From Nitrospira sp. (lineage in GTDB: Bacteria; Nitrospirota; Nitrospiria; Nitrospirales; Nitrospiraceae), in contig JABMDH010000085.1 in NCBI GenBank assembly GCA_015904075.1, forward strand, positions 15,370 to 26,433: 11,064 bases of DNA, given 5' to 3'. The notes below the pieces were generated by a model. That model saw nothing but the letters and a program-made list of their open reading frames with translations. It did no database searches and was not told the origin of the DNA. Positions 1 through 5,589 of the stretch are shown in pieces (position 1 is the stretch's first letter; every line of letters starts with the position of its first letter). The position numbers and the translations under genes were made by a program.

Positions 1-1241
1 CCGAGCGAGGCCAGGGCTGTTGCAAGCTTGCTCCAGATGAACGTGCCCGCGAGCACCATGAACTCGCCGACGAAACTGTTGGTGCCGGGCAGTCCAAGCG
101 AGGAGAGCGCGAAGATGACCAGGAGTGTGGCATAGCGCGGCATCGGTTTGGTCAATCCCGCATTGTCGGTGATCTGGCGACTGTGGGTGCGTTCATAAAT
201 CACACCGACGCAGAGGAAGAGGCCACCGGTGGTGATGCCGTGGTTGACCATCTGCATCACGGCGCCTTCGATCCCCTGGATGTTAAACGTGAATAGCCCC
301 AGTGTGACGAATCCCATATGGCTGACACTCGAATAGGCGATGAGCTTTTTCAGGTCGGCCTGGGCCAGCGCCATGTAGGCGCCGTAGATGATGGCAACGA
401 TCGAGAGTGTGACCATCAGCGGCGCGAAGGCCTGTGAGGCATCGGGCAACATCGGCAGACTGAACCGGACGAATCCATAGCCTCCCATCTTGAGCAGCAC
501 GCTGGCGAGGATCACGCTCCCGGCGGTGGGCGCTTCCACGTGCGCATCAGGCAGCCAGGTATGGAATGGGAACATCGGAACTTTCACGGCAAAGGCGGCG
601 AAGAATGCAAGAAAGAGCCAGAACTGCAATGACGCCGGGACAGCGGTCTGGCTTAATTGAACGATGTCGAAGGTATGGCCGCTCTGGAAGTACAACGCAA
701 GAATCGCGACGAGGAGCAGCACGCTTCCGACCAGGGTGTACAAGAAAAACTTCACTGCGGCGTAGATTCGATTTGGCCCCCCCCACACACCGATCAAGAG
801 ATACATGGGAATCAGCATCGCTTCCCAAAACACATAGAACAGTACGAAGTCGAGTGCGGCAAAGACGCCGATCATTGCGCCTTCCATGACCAGCAGCATA
901 GCCATGAAGCTTCTGATCCGCTGGTTGATTGAATGCCAGGAAATCAGCACACAGAGAGGCATCAGCATCGTTGTCATCAGGACGAGCGGCAAACTAATGC
1001 CGTCGAGACCCAGCCGGTAGTGAATCGGCGGGGTGGAGATCCATAGCGCCGTCTCGTTGAATTGCATGCCGCCTGATGATGAGTCGAAGAGCCACCAGAG
1101 AGGGAATGAGAGCAGCAGATCGGCGGCGGTGATGCCGAGTGCAATCAAGCGGACGCTGCTCTCCTTTACAACACACAGCGCGACCGCTCCGGCCAGCGGG
1201 AGGACGATGAGCAGGGTGAGCCAGGGAAAAGAATGTGTCAT
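1..1241 (-). CDS. nuoM: NADH-quinone oxidoreductase subunit M (NuoM), 3' end cut off by the window
   Basis: Antiporter-like proton-pumping membrane subunit of complex I. Translating the minus strand from the ATG at 1241 gives 413 open codons running off the left edge; the family is usually about 490-550 residues. Key charges line up with those of the E. coli protein: Glu140 in the FWEAMLIP motif, Lys220 before VPMFPFHTWLPDAH, Lys251 in VLLKMGGYG, and Glu393 in NSFVGEF. The WGGPNRIYAAVKFFLYT signature is also present at about 153-169. Many hydrophobic segments match the 14-helix fold. The start is chosen because the protein begins with a typical hydrophobic helix; I see no Shine-Dalgarno sequence in front of it. 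It begins 62 bases after the nuoL remnant stop. Seen: sequence and motifs. Family knowledge: proton pumping. The missing C-terminus lies outside the window. Confidence 0.97.
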   Translation of the reverse strand, partial: MTHSFPWLTLLIVLPLAGAVALCVVKESSVRLIALGITAADLLLSFPLWWLFDSSSGGMQFNETALWISTPPIHYRLGLDGISLPLVLMTTMLMPLCVLISWHSINQRIRSFMAMLLVMEGAMIGVFAALDFVLFYVFWEAMLIPMYLLIGVWGGPNRIYAAVKFFLYTLVGSVLLLVAILALYFQSGHTFDIVQLSQTAVPASLQFWLFLAFFAAFAVKVPMFPFHTWLPDAHVEAPTAGSVILASVLLKMGGYGFVRFSLPMLPDASQAFAPLMVTLSIVAIIYGAYMALAQADLKKLIAYSSVSHMGFVTLGLFTFNIQGIEGAVMQMVNHGITTGGLFLCVGVIYERTHSRQITDNAGLTKPMPRYATLLVIFALSSLGLPGTNSFVGEFMVLAGTFIWSKLATALASL

Positions 1242-1242
1242 G

Positions 1243-1298
1243 CGTTAATTGTCATTCGCCGGAGGCCAAGCGGTTGGTATTCCCATGGTCCAATGACC
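1243..1298. repeat. Weak heptamer inverted-repeat arms in the nuoL-nuoM spacer
   Basis: The plus strand reads CGTTAAT, TGTCATT at 1243-1256, directly in front of the nuoM start. The minus strand reads GGTCATT at 1298-1292. These match the 7-base unit seen more clearly in other spacers of this operon; the left arm is nearly the same as the right arm of the nuoK-nuoL spacer. Only two or three units are recognisable, so on its own this would not be convincing. Confidence 0.4.
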
Positions 1299-1303
1299 AT
1301 CTC

Positions 1304-1642
1304 CTAAAACAGGATGAGCATCGTGACAAGGACGACGATGCCGCCTGCCATTGCCAATGCGTAATGCTGTGTCTGTCCGCTTTGGACCAGCCGGAGCAGC
1401 CATCCGCTCCAGGCGACGCCGCGAGCGACGCCGTTGACGGCGCCGTCGATCACGTCAACGTCGACGCGTTTCCATAATTCAGAGGCCGCCATCATGGTCG
1501 GCTTGACGAAGGCGCGATCGTACGCTTCATCGACGTACCACTTGTTCAACGAGCCTTTGTAGAGACTCTCCCACTGCCGGGCGAATCGATCCGGCAGATC
1601 CGGATTCAGTACGTAGACGTAGTACGCTCCGGCGATGCCCGC
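1304..1642 (-). pseudogene. nuoL: NuoL C-terminal remnant, out of frame with the N-terminal part
   Basis: From 1642 down to a TAG at 1304 the minus strand encodes 112 residues that are recognisably the end of NuoL. They start AGIAGAYYVYV, continue through LNKWYVDEAYDRAFVKP (typical of the segment after the long lateral helix), and finish with a hydrophobic helix ending in LVTMLILF. The frame differs from that of the upstream NuoL fragment, and there is no credible start codon or Shine-Dalgarno sequence of its own; a TTG at 1549 opens a shorter ORF. In intact NuoL this segment carries the last helices that brace the membrane arm. I read it as the 3' piece of one gene separated from its 5' piece by an out-of-frame deletion, not as an independent gene. 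Confidence 0.88.
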
Positions 1643-2793
1643 AAGGTGACCGGCAATTTGTCCTTGAGCCCACCCATGCGGCGGATGTCCTGTTCATGGT
1701 GTAGCGCCACGATGACGGACCCACAGCCCAGGAACAGTAGGGCTTTGAACGCGCCATGGGTCAGCAAGTGGTACATGCCGGACGCATAGGCGCCGAGACC
1801 ACAGGCCATGACCATATACCCGAGCTGGCTGACCGTCGAGTAGGCCACCACACGCTTGATGTCCGTTTGAGTCAGTGCAATCGTGGCGCCCACGACCATT
1901 GTCGCAGCGCCGACCAGGGCGACGACCTGCATGGCCACCGGGGACAGGTTATAGAGTGGTGCGAGACGTGCGACCATGAACACACCGGCAGTCACCATCG
2001 TAGCCGCATGGATCAGGGCCGAAATGGGAGTGGGGCCTTCCATGGCATCGGGCAACCAGACATGCAACGGGACTTGCGCGGATTTGCCGATTGCTCCTGT
2101 GAACAGGAGAAGGCCGATGAGGGTGAACAGCGACACGTCCCAGATCCCACCCAGAGGGCTCAAGAGGTTGATCGTCTGATTGGCGGCCTCATGCGCGGCC
2201 GGGAAAATGTCGTGATAATTCAGCGAGCCGAAGCTGTACCAGACCAGCAGGAGGCCCAGCAGAAAGCCGAAGTCGCCGACGCGATTGACGAGAAAGGCTT
2301 TGGTCGCCGCCGAACAGGCCGACGCGCGTTCATACCAATGCCCAATCAGCAAATAGGAGCAGAGGCCGACGGCTTCCCAGAAGACGAACAGCTGAAGCAG
2401 ATTGTCGGCCAGCACCAGCATCAACATCGAAAAGGTAAACAGCGCGATATAGCTGAAGAAGCGGGCATATCCCGGCTCGCCGTGCATGTAGCCGATCGTA
2501 TAAATGTGCACCAGCGAACTCACGATGGTAACGAGCAGAAGCATGACGGCGGTGAGCCGGTCGATATAGAGGCCGATATGCACGTCCAGATTGCCGGATG
2601 TGAGCCAGGTGTAGAGCGGAACGGAGATGACGGATCCGGAGGCCACCTCGATAAATGCACCGATGGATAACAGGCATGACAACAGGACGGCTGGAACGGC
2701 CACGAGGTGAGCCTGTTCCTTGATGCGCGCTCCACCGAGGCCAAGCACCAGAAACGAGGCCAGCGGAAGAAATGGGATGAGTGTGTAGAGCAT
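1606..2793 (-). CDS. nuoL: Truncated NADH-quinone oxidoreductase subunit L (NuoL), N-terminal part with frameshifted tail
   Basis: NuoL is the distal antiporter-like pump of complex I. From the ATG at 2793 this ORF encodes 395 residues; the family is usually about 610-650. Residues 1-383 are normal NuoL: the HIYTIGYMHGEPGYARFF motif (96-113), Glu140 in FVFWEAVGLCSYLLIGHW, Lys237 in GAIGKSAQVPLHVWLPDAMEGPTP, the IHAATMVTAGVFM motif (261-273), and Lys350 in the LTHGAFKALLFL helix. After GGLKDKLPVT the reading frame yields a 12-residue unrelated tail and stops at TGA 1608-1606. The normal continuation, which would include the helix with the Lys-Asp pair (FFSKDEIL in relatives), is absent, and the true C-terminus follows in another frame. 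An upstream TTG at 2808 could add five residues, but the ATG gives the typical MLYTLIPFLPL start. As it stands the product should not assemble a working pump. Confidence 0.93.
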   Translation of the reverse strand: MLYTLIPFLPLASFLVLGLGGARIKEQAHLVAVPAVLLSCLLSIGAFIEVASGSVISVPLYTWLTSGNLDVHIGLYIDRLTAVMLLLVTIVSSLVHIYTIGYMHGEPGYARFFSYIALFTFSMLMLVLADNLLQLFVFWEAVGLCSYLLIGHWYERASACSAATKAFLVNRVGDFGFLLGLLLVWYSFGSLNYHDIFPAAHEAANQTINLLSPLGGIWDVSLFTLIGLLLFTGAIGKSAQVPLHVWLPDAMEGPTPISALIHAATMVTAGVFMVARLAPLYNLSPVAMQVVALVGAATMVVGATIALTQTDIKRVVAYSTVSQLGYMVMACGLGAYASGMYHLLTHGAFKALLFLGCGSVIVALHHEQDIRRMGGLKDKLPVTLRASPERTTSTY

Positions 2794-2802
2794 GGTGAAA
2801 GC

Positions 2803-2890
2803 CGTCAAACGTCAAACGTTAAACGAAAAATAATATCAACGGCCAATTCTGCGAATCCCACGTATGACGGTTGACGAATGACCATTAACG
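2803..2890. repeat. Convergent heptamer arrays in the nuoK-nuoL spacer
   Basis: The left arm on the plus strand has four adjacent 7-mers at 2803-2830: CGTCAAA twice, CGTTAAA, CGAAAAA. The right arm on the minus strand, from 2890 to 2863, has CGTTAAT, GGTCATT, CGTCAAC, CGTCATA. About 32 bases separate the arms. The spacer is therefore an imperfect inverted repeat with a clear 7-base period. The left arm ends nine bases before the nuoL start, and no Shine-Dalgarno sequence is visible there. Function unknown. Confidence 0.75.
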
Positions 2891-2896
2891 GATTGA

Positions 2897-3202
2897 TTAC
2901 CATTTCAGCAAATTGAATTCTTCGATATTGATGCTGTCTTTAGCGCGATGGAGCGCGATGATGATAGCCAGTCCGACGGCCACTTCGGCTGCCGCGACGG
3001 TCAGGGCAAAAAATACGAATACCTGTCCGCCCATGTCGTGGAGGTATTCTGAAAATGCGACAAAGTTGATATTCGTCGCATTCAGCATCAGCTCGACCGA
3101 TAGAAGGATGGCGATAATGTTGCGTCGAATTAGTACTCCGACCACACCCGTCAAAAAGACGATTGCGCTGAGGATGAGGTAATACGAAATAGGAATCGTC
3201 AT
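2897..3202 (-). CDS. nuoK: NADH-quinone oxidoreductase subunit K (NuoK)
   Basis: Small three-helix membrane subunit of complex I, next to NuoJ and the first antiporter-like subunit, contributing to the central proton path. The 101 residues match the family length of about 100. The two conserved membrane glutamates are present: Glu37 in [10 protein letters not shown] and Glu73 in [11 protein letters not shown], equivalent to E. coli Glu36 and Glu72. The start at 3202 ([11 protein letters not shown]) is favoured over an in-frame upstream start at 3319 because it gives the family N-terminus and has GAGG at 3211-3208, five bases upstream. The longer form would overlap nuoJ and add 39 residues unlike NuoK. 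It lies 79 bases after nuoJ and 103 bases before nuoL. Confidence 0.97.
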   Translation of the reverse strand: MTIPISYYLILSAIVFLTGVVGVLIRRNIIAILLSVELMLNATNINFVAFSEYLHDMGGQVFVFFALTVAAAEVAVGLAIIIALHRAKDSINIEEFNLLKW

Positions 3203-3207
3203 GGCTG

Positions 3208-3211
3208 CCTC
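3208..3211 (-). promoter_or_regulatory. Shine-Dalgarno of nuoK (GAGG)
   Basis: GAGG lies five bases before the ATG at 3202 and decides between this start and the in-frame upstream start at 3319. Its first base overlaps the first heptamer unit of the nuoJ-nuoK spacer. Confidence 0.6.
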
Positions 3212-3293
3212 GTGAAACGTGGCGGACAAATAAACACGGTCAGCCGCATGCTCTGTGGGGCTTCGGCACACAGTGGCTGGCTCATGTTTCACC
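3211..3293. repeat. Degenerate heptamer arms in the nuoJ-nuoK spacer
   Basis: CGTGAAA then CGTGGCG stand at 3211-3224 on the plus strand, and GGTGAAA at 3293-3287 on the minus strand, the latter inside the last codons of nuoJ. Orientation is convergent, as in the stronger spacers, but only one good unit is left on each side. Confidence 0.4.
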
Positions 3294-3800
3294 GCCTTCG
3301 CCAATGTCCCGCTTAGCAAGGATGATGGCGCCGATCATTGCTACGAGAAGAATCAGGGAGGCGACTTCGAAGGGGAAGAGATAGGTCGTAAACAGCGTCG
3401 TGCCGATGGCCATCGTATTGTCGCCCATCGCGGTTGTCTGTTCGGCCGTGAGCGGGCCCGGTTGCGGAGCCACACCGTTGCCGGCCAGCAGCACCAGGAA
3501 CTCCAGCAGCAAGGGGACGCAGACGAATGTGGCCATCCGCCATTGGTGGTGGTACCGGTCGTCCTGTTTGAGGTTCAGCAGCATGACGACGAACAGATAC
3601 AACACCAAAATGGCGCCGGCATACACGATGAGTTGGACGGCAGCGAGGAACTCGGCGTGGAGCGTGACGTACAACCCGGCTACATGGAAAAACAAGATCA
3701 ACAGAGACAGCGCGCTATAGATGGGGTTTCTGAGCGCGACCACGAGCACCGCGGTTAACGCGATGACTCCGGCAAAATATCCAAAAAACAACTGCGCCAC
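3282..3800 (-). CDS. nuoJ: NADH-quinone oxidoreductase subunit J (NuoJ)
   Basis: Five-helix membrane subunit of complex I that sits between NuoK and NuoA/H; its third helix takes part in coupling quinone reduction to pumping. The 172 residues are within the family range. The core motif [18 protein letters not shown] (about 53-70) matches the signature helix, with Tyr60 at the position of the conserved tyrosine near the pi-bulge. Two more hydrophobic stretches follow, and the last ends in [14 protein letters not shown]. The start is a GTG at 3800 preceded by GAGGA with seven bases of spacing, which makes it convincing. The last codons (Gly-Glu-Thr-stop) fall on a GGTGAAACA word resembling the intergenic heptamers. 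It lies 87 bases after nuoI. Confidence 0.96.
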   Translation of the reverse strand: MAQLFFGYFAGVIALTAVLVVALRNPIYSALSLLILFFHVAGLYVTLHAEFLAAVQLIVYAGAILVLYLFVVMLLNLKQDDRYHHQWRMATFVCVPLLLEFLVLLAGNGVAPQPGPLTAEQTTAMGDNTMAIGTTLFTTYLFPFEVASLILLVAMIGAIILAKRDIGEGGET

Positions 3801-3807
3801 GATAGGA

Positions 3808-3812
3808 TCCTC
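3808..3812 (-). promoter_or_regulatory. Shine-Dalgarno of nuoJ (GAGGA)
   Basis: GAGGA lies seven bases upstream of the GTG at 3800 and supports this non-ATG start. Confidence 0.7.
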
Positions 3813-3887
3813 GCTGTCAACAGGAGCGTAACATCACCGGCGCGACTCGGCGGTGCCGGCCGGTCAGTCGATGGTCAATTCTGCTCA

Positions 3888-4454
3888 TCATTCCGGTTTT
3901 TGCGGTATGTGCTTGAACGCGACGTTGAAGAAGGCCGTGTTCGGATGCTGCAGCTCCAGACGCTTCTCGCGGACCGGATATGAGCGGTCGCCGATTGCGA
4001 GGAGTTGCTCCTTGTTCAAGTGAAGCTGCCGTTTGTCGTAGACCGCCCATTCGAATTCCCGCGTCATGCCCAGTGCATCGACGGGACAGGCGTCCACGCA
4101 CATGCCGCAGAACAGGCAGCGGGTCATGTCCATGTAATATTCCTTGGAATAACGCTTCGTCGGTTCGCCGGGGACTTCGGCGCTGACCACGCGGATGACG
4201 CGTGAGGGACAGGCGGCTTCGCACAGGTCGCAGCCGACGCATTTTTCCGTTCCATCGTCGTAGCGCAGCAGCGCCAGCATGCCGCGATAGTTGTCCGGCA
4301 ATGCGCGTTTCTCGTGAGGGTATTGCAATGTCACCGGTTTGTAATGGAGCAAGTGCGAGAGCGTCGACTTCATGCCGACGAGAATCTCGTAGAACGTGAT
4401 GGTCTTGAACCATTCCACCAGGTCCGTACGTTTGGTTGTTGCCGGAGGTGCCAT
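3888..4454 (-). CDS. nuoI: NADH-quinone oxidoreductase subunit I (NuoI), 2x[4Fe-4S] ferredoxin-like
   Basis: Connecting-arm subunit that holds clusters N6a and N6b and passes electrons from NuoG toward N2 and quinone. The 188 residues include two complete cluster motifs: Cys72, 75, 78, 82 (CVGCDLCEAACPS) and Cys113, 116, 119, 123 (CLFCGMCVDACPV). The N-terminal helix region and the VTLQYPHEKR segment (41-50) fit the part that docks on NuoH. The HPNTAFFNVAF stretch near the end is a style I associate with Nitrospira-type NuoI (recollection, not searched). ATG at 4454, 15 bases after the nuoH stop; only a weak GAG stands upstream, so translation may be coupled to nuoH. TGA at 3890-3888 is immediately followed by a second TGA. 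Confidence 0.97.
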   Translation of the reverse strand: MAPPATTKRTDLVEWFKTITFYEILVGMKSTLSHLLHYKPVTLQYPHEKRALPDNYRGMLALLRYDDGTEKCVGCDLCEAACPSRVIRVVSAEVPGEPTKRYSKEYYMDMTRCLFCGMCVDACPVDALGMTREFEWAVYDKRQLHLNKEQLLAIGDRSYPVREKRLELQHPNTAFFNVAFKHIPQKPE

Positions 4455-4469
4455 AAGCGGTCTCGCGCG

Positions 4470-5546
4470 CTACTTCATCTGTTGGTAGAAAAATACTGCA
4501 AGCGCCGTCACCACGATATTCGCCAGGGCGATGGGCAGCATGACCTTCCAGCCGAATCGCATCAATTGATCGTACCGCAGCCTTGGCAGCGTGGCGCGGA
4601 GCCAGAAAAACAGGAACAGGAACGAGTACGTCTTGACCGCAAACCACATCGTGTTTTCAACCCAGGCAAACGCGGGCAGGCCGAGGTAGCCAATGAGTGT
4701 GCCGGGGTACGGCGCGTTCCAGCCGCCGAGGAACATGGCGGCAGCCACACAGGAAACCAGCACCATGTTAGCGTACTCGGCGAGATAGAAGAATGCGAAC
4801 CGGAGGCCGCTGTACTCGGTAAAGAATCCGGCGACCAGTTCGCTTTCCGCTTCCGGTAAGTCGAAGGGAACACGGTTGGTTTCCGCCACTGCAGAAATCA
4901 CGTAGACCACGAGGGCAAAAACTTGCGGGGCCGGGAAGGCGAAGACATACCAATTCCAGAACCATCCTGCCTGCGCGTCGGTGATATGCACCAGGCTCAG
5001 CGAGCCGGACATGATCAGTACCCCGACGATGGAGAGTCCGACGTTGAGTTCGTAACTGATGACTTGTGCCGCCGAGCGCAATCCGCCGAGCAGGGAATAT
5101 TTGCTGTTGGACGACCACCCGCCCAGGATGATGCCGTAGGCGCCGATCGAGGCAAAGGCCAAGATATAGAGAATGCCGATATTGATATCGCTGATAATAA
5201 ACGGCTTGATGGAGAAGCTGCCGACCTCGAAAGACTGGTTTGGCCCCCATGGAATGACGGCGAACCCGATGAGGGCGGGAATCAGGGCCAGAATCGGCGC
5301 CATGGTGAACAGAAACTTGTTGGCGCCCGCAGGGACGATGTCTTCCTTGAAGAACAGTTTAATGGCGTCCGCAAACGGCTGAAGAATCCCGTAGGGGCCG
5401 ACTTCCATCGGACCCATACGGTCCTGCATCCACCCCAGCACCTTTCGTTCGGCGAGGGTGAGGAGGAGCACCGTTACGATCACGATGCACGTGACGGCGG
5501 CGATCTGAGTGAAGGACACGGCGAGGCGCAATCCTAATTCTGCCAC
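4470..5546 (-). CDS. nuoH: NADH-quinone oxidoreductase subunit H (NuoH)
   Basis: Membrane subunit that forms most of the quinone tunnel together with NuoD and NuoB. The start is set at the GTG at 5546 (MAELGLRLAV), giving 358 residues, because AGGAG lies exactly seven bases upstream. An in-frame TTG at 5597 would add 17 residues and overlap nuoG, with no supporting ribosome site. Conserved elements: LAERKVLGWMQDRMGP (31-46), the acidic first loop SAVAETNRVPFDLPEAESEL (218-237), FFTEYSG (241-247), and the C-terminal RATLPRLRYDQLM (317-329). Hydrophobic segments are consistent with eight helices. The gene starts 43 bases after nuoG and ends 15 bases before nuoI. Confidence 0.97.
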   Translation of the reverse strand: MAELGLRLAVSFTQIAAVTCIVIVTVLLLTLAERKVLGWMQDRMGPMEVGPYGILQPFADAIKLFFKEDIVPAGANKFLFTMAPILALIPALIGFAVIPWGPNQSFEVGSFSIKPFIISDINIGILYILAFASIGAYGIILGGWSSNSKYSLLGGLRSAAQVISYELNVGLSIVGVLIMSGSLSLVHITDAQAGWFWNWYVFAFPAPQVFALVVYVISAVAETNRVPFDLPEAESELVAGFFTEYSGLRFAFFYLAEYANMVLVSCVAAAMFLGGWNAPYPGTLIGYLGLPAFAWVENTMWFAVKTYSFLFLFFWLRATLPRLRYDQLMRFGWKVMLPIALANIVVTALAVFFYQQMK

Positions 5547-5553
5547 GATAAGA

Positions 5554-5558
5554 CTCCT
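5554..5558 (-). promoter_or_regulatory. Shine-Dalgarno of nuoH (AGGAG)
   Basis: AGGAG lies seven bases upstream of the GTG at 5546, the best ribosome site in the window. It decides the nuoH start in favour of GTG over the upstream in-frame TTG. Confidence 0.8.
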
Positions 5559-5589
5559 GGATAGCGGCACATATCGAATGGTGATGTCA

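Noticed and set aside
1285..1300. Small palindrome (ATGGTC, CAAT loop, GACCAT) as a terminator between nuoL and nuoM
   Set aside because: Only a 6-bp stem with no U-tract. It fits better as part of the heptamer repeats or chance.
1756..2670. Plus-strand ORF of 304 codons opposite nuoL
   Set aside because: Antisense to well-conserved NuoL codons; very rich in Gln, His, Asp and Gly, with no hydrophobic core or known motif.
1304..2793. nuoL as two genuine genes or a programmed frameshift
   Set aside because: A programmed frameshift would keep all residues, but here more than 100 codons of the conserved core are absent. The 3' piece has no start or ribosome site of its own.
3203..3319. Upstream start for nuoK, adding 39 residues
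   Set aside because: The extra residues do not resemble NuoK and overlap nuoJ; the ATG at 3202 has a GAGG and the family N-terminus.
3845..3875. GC-rich short inverted repeats in the nuoI-nuoJ spacer
   Set aside because: The stem is only five pairs followed by a mismatch, and the CCGGCCGG palindrome is expected in GC-rich DNA. No heptamer phase is visible.
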